Positions 20,676 to 31,193 of a stretch of 64,000 bases of DNA are shown piece after piece. The notes under the pieces were generated by a model. The model was not told the DNA's origin and did not search any database. It saw nothing but the letters and a program-made list of their open reading frames with translations. Both the position numbers and the translations under genes were made by a program. Origin of the DNA: Aureobasidium sp. EXF-3400 (lineage: Eukaryota; Ascomycota; Dothideomycetes; Dothideales; Saccotheciaceae); NCBI GenBank assembly GCA_024195585.1, contig SWBL01000084.1, forward strand, positions 1 through 64,000, given 5' to 3'. Every line of letters starts with the position of its first letter. Positions within the stretch are counted from its first letter, which is position 1.

Positions 20676-21941
20676 ATGTCCCTGCTTGATAAGGTGCCCG
20701 GTGATCTCAAGCTCTATATCGGAGGGTGAGTAAGATCTGATGCTTCTTGGTAAATTCTTTTCATGGCAACAAGAAAGCAAGAACAATATTCTGTCTTGAT
20801 GATTTTTAACTTAGCGAGAATCAAAGAGGCTGCAACAAAGACAATCTGACCTTTCTCAGTATCTTCACATTACGTCGCAAAGATCAACTCGCTGAGGCCG
20901 GCATTACACATGTACTGTCTGTGTTGAGGCTTCCGCTGGAGGAGAAGCTGTTTGAAGGATATAAGCATATGGTGATTGAAGTCGACGATGTCGAAGATGA
21001 GAATCTGCTTGAGCACTTCCCAGCGGCTACCCGGTTTATTGAGGATGGTCTTGCCTCCGGAGGCGCAGTTCTTGTACACTGGTAAGTGATTCGTCTATGT
21101 TCATGATTTCGAACACGTGGAAGAGCAGGTTGCAAAGTTGTTCTTTGCTTTCACGAGATTTTTGCATCGTTTGGTCGGGATAGCGAGACTAACAAGACAC
21201 AGTGCGATGGGAAAATCACGATCCGCGACATGCGTCATTGCGTACCTGATGCAGAAATACCACATATCACCCTCCGAGGCTTTGGAACAAATACGACAGA
21301 GCAGACCGCTTTGCGAGCCTAACGAAGGGTTTATGAAGCAGCTGGAGCTTTATCACGAAATGCAGACACCCGAGAACGTGGAAGATACACCGACATATCA
21401 GCGTTGGGTGTACCAGCGCGAAGTAGAGATGAGCCGTGCATGCGGGCAAGCACCAGAGGCAGAGAAGATTCGCTTCGAGGATGAGCATGTAGCAGCAAAA
21501 GACGACAGTGGATTTGACATGCGGTGCCGAAAGTGCAGGCAAGTCACACATTCTTTGGCGTCTTCAAGCTGGAGTACTGACAACCTCAATAGACGCACCC
21601 TGGCAACTTCGCAATTCTTGATCCCGCACCAGGCTCAACGAGGTCCTGCTGATTCCTGTACGCACTACTTCCTTGACCCTTTATCCTGGATGAGACCGGA
21701 ACTGGAAAAGGGAGAAGTGGAGGGCAGATTAGAATGCCCTAATGCCAAATGCAAAGCCAACGTAGGCAAATATGCATGGCAGGGCATGCGATGTAGCTGT
21801 GGAGAGTGGATAGTGCCGGCCATCAGTCTGTCAAAAGGCAGAATAGATGAGGCGAAGAAGCGGGTTGTTGATCCCAGCGCTATGGGCATTCGTATGCCGG
21901 CAACGGCTAACCCAAGAGGTCCTGGACAGAACAATCTTTGA
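20676..21941 (+). CDS. YVH1: Yvh1-type dual-specificity phosphatase
   Basis: Four exons: 20676-20725, 20860-21081, 21203-21538, 21593-21941; 318 residues. The phosphatase half begins DKVPGDLKLYIGG and has the active-site loop VHCAMGKSRSAT (HC-x5-R), split by intron 2 inside the catalytic Cys codon. The C-terminal half is the Yvh1 zinc-binding domain: CRKC near 199-202, FLIPHQ, CTHYFLDPLSWM, CPNAKC and CSCGEW. In yeast Yvh1 releases Mrt4 from pre-60S ribosomes, mainly through this zinc domain. Intron 3 (21539-21592) is of the GC-AG type: GCAAGT donor, CTGAC branch site, ATAG acceptor. Splicing gives KCRRTLATSQF, which matches the family; leaving it in would insert 18 residues. Confidence 0.92.
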
Positions 21942-22587
21942 ATCACGACTGCCATGAGATAGGATTCTGTAGCGAAGCATCAAACCAGACAGTGACCGAG
22001 AAGCTAGTCTCAAAGCAACTCGAAATCATGAGACCAAGGCTGTCGACGTGGCGCAACACTAGTAAATGACGGTTATCTATGATTTTCTATCTGTCAAAGA
22101 TACCTTGATGGTTCGGCTACGATTGAAGCTAGCGAGATACATGTGTCAGAGGATCGATGGCAGATGCACGCAGTCATCAATGGTGTGTATGAGTCGCTAC
22201 TGCAGAACAACAGCTATCTTTTGAATCAAAGTATGACAGGTTTCTCGACTCACCGAATGTTTGCTCTGCAGTGTACAAGTTACCAAGCCTTGTATTCTAA
22301 ATTTGGCTTCGCTGCAGGAACAGGCTCGTTGGGCGCATTGAGGCTCAAGCTGTTTTTGTGGGGAAGCTTGTCTGAGGGTTGGTGTTGTGTCTCGCCCAAA
22401 ATCTCTCCAAACACAACATTCCTCACACCACGACCGCACTTATTTGAATTGGGGTTCGTTCAGATACACCAACGCGAGCACGACCTCTGGAACCTGACAC
22501 GACGCTTCTTCAACCAAGATTGGCCGTACAGCTCTTCGAATATCTGTACAACACAACTTCCCTTGATTGCCCTCACTTCCGTACACC
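21942..22587. other. intergenic
   Basis: Between YVH1 and GNA1, same strand. A frame at 22143-22616 shows no family pattern and overlaps the GNA1 start. Confidence 0.45.
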
Positions 22588-23247
22588 ATGTCTTCCGATT
22601 CTCTCTTCTCGCCTAATCTCATCTCGTCTGAAGTCGCCGCTGCCCTACCAGAGGGTTACACCATCCGTCCCTTGCAAAAGAATGACTACCACGCTGGCTT
22701 CTTAGACGTGCTTGCCGTCCTCACCACTGTCGGCGACGTTTCAGAACAAGACTTCAACTCACGCTTCGAAGAGATGAAGGCATCGGGCACACTGGGAAGA
22801 GGCTCAGGTGGCTACCACATATTGGTCATTCTCAATGGAGAAAAGAAGATTGTCGGCACTGGTGCCTTGATTGTCGAGAAGAAATTGTGAGTCTTGCATG
22901 GGAAGAGCAGTGGAAGTAACACAGAGGGCTCCTGGCACTGACAATGCCAACAACAGTATCCACAGCTTGGGACAAGTCGGTCACATCGAGGATATTGCTG
23001 TCGCAAAGGATCAGCAGGGCAAGAAGCTTGGTCTCCGCATCATCCAAGCACTAGACCATGTTGCCGAGAAGGTTGGGTGCTACAAGGTTGGTCCCTACGC
23101 CTGTGACAGTCTGGCCCACGTACTCGTATGCTGATCAACAACCTGCAGACCATCCTCGACTGCTCAGAAGCCAACGAGGGCTTCTATGTCAAGTGTGGCT
23201 TCAAGCGCGCCGGCCTAGAGATGGCACACTACTACAACAAATCATAG
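22588..23247 (+). CDS. GNA1: glucosamine-6-phosphate N-acetyltransferase
   Basis: Three exons, 22588-22886, 22957-23086 and 23149-23247; 175 residues. It transfers acetyl from acetyl-CoA to glucosamine-6-phosphate on the way to UDP-GlcNAc for chitin, GPI anchors and N-glycans. The GNAT fold is visible: GYTIRPLQKNDYHAGFLDVL, FEEMK, IVGTGALIVEKK, then HIEDIAVAKDQQGKKLGLRI (acetyl-CoA pyrophosphate loop Q-x-x-G-x-x), and the end TILDCSEANEGFYVKCGFKR. Start ATG 22588 is the first in frame. Intron 2 has a GTTGGT donor. Confidence 0.95.
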
Positions 23248-24527
23248 ACGAACAGAATCCTGCATTTTCAAGATCTGGGCGTTTCAAAAGGGACAAAGGC
23301 ACACAGGGGCATGTTAGGTAAGACTCTGACGAGCTATGATTAAAGCATGTCTGTCTCTGGGATACAATGCAGGTCAGTTGACATATACAATTACACCAAC
23401 AATCTACCAGAGATGAAAGTTCCTCAGTTTGGCCATAGTCGGGTCCAAATTTGGAACTGGCAAGACTGTTGCACCATGTGGACAGAACCACCACCGGGTC
23501 GCATTGCTCTCAGAACGGACTGCTTGAGACGTGATGTCCAGAGGGCGATGTTGCACGATTACAGTCGCACTGTTTGATAGGCGGAGCAGTCTACGGCCCA
23601 ACAGTCGCATGTAGAACGTCGCATGCTTATTTGTGAAATGTTTTACTCAATCTCTTCGAGACCATGTCCAGTCGGTCACCATCTCTCAGGTCTAGATGTA
23701 TGTCGGAGTTTGTCGGAGAGAGTGGATGGACATAGAGTTCGAAGTTCAAGATTGACTCTGTTACCCTGGGGGCCCGAGGAGTTCGTCGATCAAAGCTGGG
23801 CAAATGCAGCCGCCGTGTCAGATCAGCGAATCTCACGCTGTGCTTCGACAAAACCTCTCAACTCTGCTGACAAAACAACAAGGAATCAACATTATAATTC
23901 TGCCCAACTATGGTCACCGACAGATGGTGCAGCTGGACGCGGATGGGATCATTAAAACGAGTACGAAACGAAATTAGTCAACGAATCACCCCGGCCGGCC
24001 GTGGAAACGGCTTTCTATATCCATCGCTAGCGCGCCTTCTGGAGCGCCTCTTGGAAGGATCCTTATCTCTGGGACCTCGTCTGTACACCCAAAGTTGCCA
24101 TGTGCTTGCAAGGAAAGGCAGTAGAAAGTCGGTAACCTCAAGCCGCCAGGCACCGCACTAAGCCTGATCTTTCGACGTTCCCCGACGTTTGCAAAGGAAG
24201 AGTCAGAGAACCGAAACGCTCTCCTGGAAATGTATGCCTTGTATTTGGTTTCCTTATCTCTTGGCGTCTGTATCCCAATGGGATGCCATGCGATGAAGCG
24301 ATAGTCTTTGGAACACGGGAGGAATCGCAGAGATATCGGAATCCTATTGAATCACAATGTGGTGGGATAAATGAATCGTTGACCGGTAACGGGGTGTTGC
24401 ATGAAGGTAGAAATACCCTGCAGGTCCGCTCACACATATCACCTTCCCAAGTTCTTATCTTTCTCATATTCAGCCCCTTTGAACTGCTTGCCTGTGGAGT
24501 GGCAGTAATCGCTTCAGCTGCACTACA
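23248..24527. other. intergenic, promoter of the ammonium transporter
   Basis: 1.3 kb between GNA1 and the ammonium transporter. No coding exon recognised. The last 300 bp hold three HGATAR elements (separate entry). Confidence 0.5.
24254..24460. promoter_or_regulatory. three GATA (HGATAR) sites upstream of the ammonium transporter
   Basis: AGATAA on the minus strand (plus TTATCT at 24254-24259), CGATAG at 24299-24304, and AGATAA on the minus strand again (24455-24460). AreA-type GATA factors activate ammonium-permease genes under nitrogen limitation in fungi; the sites lie 68-274 bp before the start codon. HGATAR is short and occurs by chance, so binding is an inference. Confidence 0.5.
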
Positions 24528-26091
24528 ATGTCCTCAGCAGTATGTACACAATCACAGCCCCTGCTTTGAACAATGTACTGACATTCCTCCCACAACAGCC
24601 CGTATACAACGCATCCCAGCCTTCTGGAGGCAACCCTCTAGAGGTCAACGTCAACGCACAATATGCAGGTGTCGAGTTCAAGTAAGCACAAGTCATTCCG
24701 GACCACGGTTCATCATCGCTTACCCATATACTAGTTATGTCTACCTCGTTGTCTGCGGTTTCCTCGTATACTTGATTATTCCTGGTATCGGTTTGCTCTA
24801 TGGCGGTCTGGCACACAAGAAGAGTGGTCTATCATTGCTCTTCCAGAGTATGATGGTGTGTGCCCTCGTCACCTTTCAATGGATGTTCTGGGGTTATAGT
24901 CTTGCCTTTTCCCGCACCGCCGGCCCTTTCATTGGTAACCTGGCCAACTTTGGATTGAAGAATGTCGTTGCCGCCCCATCACCTGGCAGTGCTGTTATTC
25001 CCGAAATCGTCTTCTGTCTCTACGAGCTTATGTTCGCCGCTTGCACAGTTCAGATCGTCGTTGGTGGTGCCTTCGAGCGTGGTCGCATCCTTCCGTCGCT
25101 CATCTTCGGTTTCTGCTGGTGCACCATTGTCTACTGCCCCATCGCCTGCTGGACATGGAATGCCAATGGTTGGCTTGCCAAGCTCCCCTCGCTCGACTAC
25201 GCTGGTGGTGGTCCCGTCCACATCTCGAGTGGTTGGGCAGCTTTGGCTTACGCTATGGTACTTGGTAAGCGCACGTCCAAGGACCACCACACAACACACA
25301 AGCCTCACAACTCGACCTTGGTCTTTGTTGGCACTGTCCTGATTGTGTTTGGTTGGTTCGGTTTCAACGGTGGTAGTGCGCTCAATGCCTCTGTTCGTGG
25401 TATGATGGCTGCCTTCAACACCCAGGTTGCCGCCTCTACTGGTGTTATCGGTTGGGTCATGGTCGATGCTATCCGCAACAAGGGACGCTTCTCAGTTGTC
25501 GGTGCTTGCGAGGGAGCAATTGCCGGTCTCGTCGGCATCACCCCTGCTGCTGGTTTTGTCAACCCTTGGCTCGGAGCTGTGATCGGGTTCATCACCGCTG
25601 TTGTCTGTGCTATGCTGCAAGACATCAACGAGTGGCTTCACATCGATGATGGACTCTACGTCTTCAAGCTTCATGGTATTGGCGGTATCCTGGGATCCTT
25701 CATGACTGGTATCTTCGCCAACCAGTCCATCTCTGCTCTCGACGGTTCTTCTCTCTACCCTGGTGCCTACAACGGCAATGGCATTCAGGTTGCCAAGCAA
25801 CTCGCCGAGATTGGAGCCATTTCTGCCTACTCATTTGTTGTCAGCTGGATCTTGCTCATGATCCTCAAGTACATTCCCGGCATGCACCTGCGTGTTGACA
25901 GGGAGGCTGAGATCAGAGGACTCGATCTCGACCAGTTCTTCGACGAAGAGATGGACCACTGGGACCTCAGCCCTGCTGGCATTGATGTCATGCAGTCGGG
26001 CCCAACCGCCTTCACACACGGTGTTGCTCAGACCAGTGAAGGATCAATGACTCCCAACGAAACTACTATTTCTGTGGAGAAGAAGAAGTAG
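24528..26091 (+). CDS. Mep2-type ammonium transporter
   Basis: Three exons, 24528-24539, 24599-24681 and 24735-26091; 483 residues. Exon 1 is only 12 nt (MSSA), followed by PVYNASQPSGGNPLEVNVN, an outer N-terminal tail, then eleven hydrophobic helices starting YVYLVVCGFLVYLIIPGIGL. Family landmarks: GGGPVHISSGWAALAYA and FKLHGIGGILGSFMTG. The twin pore histidines are His194 and His345. Yeast Mep1/Mep3 have Glu at the first position while Mep2 keeps His, so this is of the Mep2 class, which in yeast also signals for filamentous growth. The cytosolic tail is acidic (DQFFDEEMDHWD) and ends EKKK. GATA sites upstream suggest nitrogen control. Confidence 0.95.
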
Positions 26092-26390
26092 AACTGATGG
26101 TGTGCTTGATAAAATGTTAGCTCTTTTGTTTCCGTTTAGTCGAGAATTCATATAGAATGATTGACGATCGTAACCACCTCTACTTACGATTTTTAATGCA
26201 ACTTATTACAATGTGTATGATGCCATAATAAGAAGATGATGTGACTAGATGATTGGGGGCGACCCTGACACAGGCTTATCAGTTGGCCTGTGCGACGGGT
26301 TTGTTTACTACCCCACAAAGTGAGGCCCGAAGACTTTCAGTCGAGTCCAGTTTTGCGACAACAAGGACACAACAAGACAAGACAACGACA

Positions 26391-27853
26391 ATGGCATACA
26401 GCGGACGCATGAGCATGGCGCCGCGAGGCTCCCAGCAACCTTCAAGTCAGCCTCGAGCTCGCAAAGAAGACAACGAGGATGCTTTCATGACACTGGTAAG
26501 TCTTGCCTTTTCTTGCCCGACAATCGACGAGCACTGTTGACAAGTCTGTGTTTGCAGCCCGATCGCGAGATTGCAGGATGCATCAGCGACATTGGCATCC
26601 CCTTCACCATCCAAGACTTGCAAAAGCCCAACCCACAGCAGATCCAGAAAGTCTTCGAATGGCTGGCCGAGCTGTTGATGAACACGACCCGCGAAGTCGT
26701 TGCGCCCGCCATGAAGGCCGCAGCCGACGACTTGTGCGGCGACGATCCGGACAGAATCTTTACAGCCGACACTCGCGATCTCATGGGCTTCTTTGTCACT
26801 TTGCGCCGTCTGCTGCTCGAGTGTGGCATCAAGGACTTTACTTTCCAGGACCTGTACAAGCCCACACACCCGCGCCTGGTCAAGATCTTCTCATATGTCA
26901 TCAACTTCATCCGTTTCCGCGAGTCGCAAACCTCGGTCATCGATGAATACTTCAACAGCACCGAGCGTACAAAGGCTCAGATTGAGGAACTATACAGCTC
27001 GAATCAAGAGAAGGAAGAAATGCTGCAAGAAATGCAGCGCAACAGAAAGAATGTCGAGCAAGCCATGCGTGACAAGGAAAAGAAAAACAGCGAGCTCAAG
27101 GCCCGTCTGCTCGAGCTCAAGAAAGGCCAGGAAAAGGTGGCCGAGAAGCTGGATCGCGTCAAGTCTGAGCAGAGCAGACTCAAGCAAGCCCTCGAGGACA
27201 AGCAAACACAAGCCATCAATGTCCGCAAGGAAGCCGACAAGTTGCGTCCATACACACAGCAAAGCCCAGCTGCCCTCGAGACGGCCCTTCGCGACCTCAA
27301 TGCAAATCTCACGGCAGACAAGGCCGAGATCGACCGTCTTGACCGCCGCACCCGCGCTCTACAAACCAGCACCGACACATTCACTCTGCTTCACGGCGAC
27401 GTAACAGGTCTCAGCCGCCTACTTGAAGACCTACAGGCCGAACTGAAAAAGGAGGACGAAGAAGCGTCACGAGCAAACAAACACCGCGACGCTCTCTCGG
27501 AGCGCTCTAACAACGTGCGCGAGATTGAGCGTCAAGAACGCATGCTCAGCAAACAGCTCGCCAACATCCAAGAACGTACCAACAACCTACGACAGGGTGC
27601 AGCGGCCAAGGCCGAAGAAGCCAAAAGACGCATGGAGTCGTTGAAGCAAACACACTCGGAGCTGGGCGAAGAGAGACGCAAGCGTGGTGAAGAGGTTGAG
27701 AGAAGACGCATCAGGATTGAGCAGACGGAGAAGAAGATGGCGGATCTGAAGGAGAACATCGACATGGAGGTGCAGAGTGCGAAGGAGGAGTACCTGAAGA
27801 TGGAGTCGCACATCAAGCTCTACATTACCGAGATGGAGCAGAGCTTGGTCTGA
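26391..27853 (+). CDS. NUF2: kinetochore protein Nuf2
   Basis: Two exons, 26391-26495 and 26558-27853; 466 residues, typical for Nuf2. After a basic N-terminal tail (MAYSGRMSMAPRGSQQ) comes the calponin-homology domain, about residues 30-165: PDREIAGCISDIGIPFTIQD, LQKPNPQQIQKVFEWLAELL, and the DLYKPTHPRLVKIFSYVINF end. From residue 170 to the end the protein is coiled coil. Nuf2 pairs with Ndc80 in the Ndc80 complex that binds spindle microtubules. The join after MTL restores TLPDRE. Confidence 0.95.
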
Positions 27854-28058
27854 GATTCGACTCAATTGGGCTTTCTTTTCACTTTTCCTCTTTCTCTGTT
27901 CTTTTTCTTCGCTTGATATACCCCTTGGATGACTGGCGTTGGTGGTTGGTTGAGACTAAATGGACATGATTGTATTGCATTATGATAACTGTTTTGATCC
28001 CTTCTTTAATCGTTTATATGCATGTGACGCTTCTCATCGTGATAGATTCATGAAAAAC

Positions 28059-28959
28059 TTAAGGCCAGCGCTCCTCCTGCTTCCAGGATCCATCGGCCTG
28101 GTAGATGTAGACCTGTCTGCGTGCCTTTGTAGGGTCGCTAAGGTCGAGTTGCTCAACTTCCTCGGGCTTGATGACGACGACTCTGAAGTTCTTTCTTGCG
28201 ACGGGGTCGTTCAAGTCCTCGACCTTTGTGCCCAGAGCCAGGTTCTTGTCATCGTAGGGTTCAGATGTGGGACGGCCAGGTGGGGGTGCCTTGAAAGAAC
28301 CTTGACGACGGAAAAAGTTAGCATTGGAGTGTGCGAATGTGTCGTGTGATGCACAACATACCTCTCAGACCAGGCGAGTTGTTTCCAAAGTGAGCAGTGA
28401 GCTCTTTGTTCCAAGACCACTCTCCCTGCTTGCCCTCATCCACGACTCTCATGCGACTACCCAACTCGCTCTTGACAGTTCTCACACCACTGCTCTCCTT
28501 GCTCTGCTCGCCCTCGCCCTCAATATCGGGACCCACAACAAACGCCTCACCCTTCAATCTCCACTGCACGCCGGTCTCCTTGATCCAGTAGACAGCCTCG
28601 CAAGGACCACCACCACCACTTCCCTGCATCTGCTCTTCCTTTTCCGCATGTCCACTCCCAGAACTAAACAATTCAGGGATCTTCATCATGCGGACATCAG
28701 AAGTGAAAGTCGGCATCTCCGACTCAAACACCCTAGGGTTCATGGGAGCTTCATTGTGCTTGTTTTCAGGCAGCTCGGCCCAGAAACCGCGGAAGATGCA
28801 GTAACGAGCCCGAGGTAGGTACGGTGTAGGCGAATCCTTGGGAGCTGGGTGCAACGACGAAAACACAAATTCGGGAGAGTCGAGCTTGTCGAGGTCTTTG
28901 AGGAAGGCCTGTTTCCAGGGAGCGGGTTGGGGGCTGTTGACGGAGGATGTTGTGGCCAT
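28059..28959 (-). CDS. pyridoxamine 5'-phosphate oxidase-like FMN-binding protein
   Basis: Two exons, 28959-28362 and 28300-28059, encode 279 residues. The N-terminus reads APWKQAFLKDL...SPEFVFSSL followed by PYLPRARYCIFRGFWAELP, and VFESEMPTFTSDVRMMKIPE: the split-barrel flavin domain of fungal Alr4036-type (PNPOx-like) proteins. The middle has TGVQWRLKGEAFVVGP. The second exon adds GSFKAPPPGRPTSEPYDD, VARKNFRVVVIKPEEVEQLD and a final GSWKQEERWP. These proteins resemble the vitamin B6 enzyme but a pyridoxamine-phosphate oxidase activity is not established for this branch. It converges with NUF2, the ends being 205 bp apart. Confidence 0.88.
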
Positions 28960-29948
28960 TGTGCGGTTTGCTTGACGGCTGAGGAGGGAGAGACGGGGCA
29001 GGATTCTTGAAGCTATTGTGACGGTGTTGTCTTTTGCAAGAGAAGAAACTTTGAGTAGGGGTTTGAATGGTAGAGGTAGAAGTGTAGCAAAAGGTGATTG
29101 ATATTCTGATCGAGCTGGTTGTCATGACGTACACGAGATCTTGATTCTCCACATTGCATCTTTGGACAGATCGTGCTCAACTCAGCATCTTTCTAACCAC
29201 ATATTCGTATACACTTTTATCGAGTAGCATCTATCTTTTGCTTGTTCGTGAGGCGACATGTCTTCAAAGTCAATGGTGATGGTTCATGGGTGAAATCAAA
29301 TCTGCAATTGCATGCCGTCATGCTGAGAGCACAAGCTCTCCTCAAAGTCCTCCTCGGGCCGGGCCCTATTCATCCATCTCTTCCACCTTCTCCCCCTCAC
29401 TCCCTGCCTCTACTGCCGTGACAAGCGACATGCATGCTAGCCAAATGCTACGGTAGTAAGTAAAGTGTTTACGGGACCTCAAGTCACAAAGTGGCACCTA
29501 TGATGCTATAGTGTTTCTATTCTGAGAATGAAACTTTTGGGCTGGTCTGTTGATCGGCCAAGAAGTGCAACGTCGTGGAGACAAACCCAAGACGATCACC
29601 TGCCTGTTGCCGTCGGCTTCCTCACTACGAAAATTCGACGTCTGCCGAGATGACTCTGCCCTTCGAAATGTGGAATACCCACATGGCATCTCGACCGTTC
29701 TTGACCGGATCTACAACTCAAGGATAAAATCCACCAAAAATAACACAGGGTCGGTTTTGAGCTTGGAGCATGCTCTTTGATTGACTTCCAGGAGGCGAAG
29801 AAGCAGCATTATATAAGTCAAGAGCCATGCACAGCGAACAACTTCCATTTCCATACACACACTCTACCTCAAGCAATCTCAAACACAATATCAATACTTC
29901 AAGCCTTTATACAAATCTACGTCTACAACTACACAAAAAATCAGCAAC
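28960..29948. other. intergenic, divergent promoters
   Basis: About 1 kb between divergent genes. Holds the TATA box of the secreted protein gene (separate entry). No coding exon or RNA gene recognised. Confidence 0.5.
29810..29816 (+). promoter_or_regulatory. TATA box of the secreted protein gene
   Basis: TATATAA 133 bp before ATG 29949, followed by an A/C-rich leader with many CAA repeats. This is the classic layout of a strongly expressed fungal gene. Confidence 0.65.
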
Positions 29949-30545
29949 ATGAAGTTCACCATCACCAACACCATCGGCCTCCTGGCTGCTGCTTCCTCCA
30001 CTCTAGCAGCACCCCTTGAGGCTCGCCACGACCCCGCTAAGCCCTTCACTCTCGACATCTCTTTCAGCAACAGCCCCCTCAGTGGCCCCATCCAAGCCTC
30101 TGGCGGTTCCTTCTGGATTGGCAAGAACGCATCAACCTCCTGCCCCTCCTCCGTGAACCCCTGCCCAGCCGGCAACAGCACATCCTTCACCTCCTCAGGA
30201 AATGGTCTTCTCTACCTCAACACCGAAGTACCTGGCGGCCAACAAGTCTACATCCGTCCTGATGGCCTGCTCACCTACACCCAAGCCCACTCTGCCTCCA
30301 CCCCTGCCGGCTCTACTTTCTCTGGCTTTGAGATCTCGCCTCAGAACCAACTTGCCAAGTTCTATGACTTCTGGCTGTGCAGTGAGGATGCCACTGACAA
30401 GGCTTACCGCATCTGGCTTGAGTACCGTGATGACAAGGGCGTCACTACACAGAATGGCAAGACTGGAAAGAATGCTTGTACATTGGTTAACCTTTTGGCA
30501 AACGATGTCAAGAAGGAGGGTCCTGCTGCTTGGCAGTACAACTAA
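29949..30545 (+). CDS. secreted IgE-binding/PhiA-like cell-wall protein
   Basis: Single exon, 198 residues. A signal peptide covers about residues 1-20 ([23 protein letters not shown] cleavage region), followed by a possible Kex2 site (EAR). The mature part has the family pattern SGGSFWIGKNAS, CPAGNSTSF, VPGGQQVYIRPDGLLTYTQA and HSASTPAGSTF, with paired Cys residues. Related fungal proteins include PhiA-type cell-wall proteins needed for normal conidiophores and proteins annotated as IgE-binding. Role here: extracellular or wall structural protein, inferred only. Codon use is strongly biased towards C-ending codons and there is a clear TATA box, suggesting high expression. Confidence 0.82.
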   Translation: MKFTITNTIGLLAAASSTLAAPLEARHDPAKPFTLDISFSNSPLSGPIQASGGSFWIGKNASTSCPSSVNPCPAGNSTSFTSSGNGLLYLNTEVPGGQQVYIRPDGLLTYTQAHSASTPAGSTFSGFEISPQNQLAKFYDFWLCSEDATDKAYRIWLEYRDDKGVTTQNGKTGKNACTLVNLLANDVKKEGPAAWQYN

Positions 30546-31193
30546 AGCTGTGATATCGGCATGGTGGATCTTCTGATTTGATACTTCTTATGACATTAGC
30601 GTTAGTTATTTGCATAGCACAATCTACTTCATATTATTCAAGTATCTCGTTGGCTAAGTCTGTGATACCAAAAAAAAAGGCGAGCATGGCCCAGTCATAT
30701 ATTGCAATATCCTTGATCTGCATAACACTATAAGAAGAAATCAATCATTCATCTCCTATCCTCCCTAACCTCTTCAACCCTCTCAACACCAAATTTCTCT
30801 CCCTCAACAACTGCCACCATGCCCTCTCCCATAGCAACATGATCCTCAAGTTGCTTGAACGTGTGTTCATCCAGCCCTAGTCACGCGAGGAACACGCTAT
30901 TGATTTCTGCTCAAGCTGCGCCAACAATCAGATGGCAAGTCTTGATGTTCAACAGTCGATTTTCTTGGCCGGCATGTCTTCGTGCTTTCTCGACACGGCT
31001 GATCGTGATGTCCATGTATCGTCGATTGACAACAGTTCTATGCACCAAAACTAATAAACATATACACGGGCGAAGAAGTCGGTATAGTAACTTGGCGACC
31101 GCAGTCTGCTTTTTGGGTATTACAATAAGTCATTAATGGAGTGAGTGCTTAGTCTGCTCATCAGCGAGAAAAACAAGACGGCATCGACCTGGA
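30546..31193. other. intergenic, convergent gene ends
   Basis: Between the 3' ends of the secreted-protein gene and the 736-residue gene. Nothing recognised beyond an A tract at about 30670. Confidence 0.45.

Noticed and set aside
24283..24734. Upstream extension of the ammonium-transporter frame to 24283
   Set aside because: The extension does not match the family; two introns and a start at 24528 restore a proper N-terminus.
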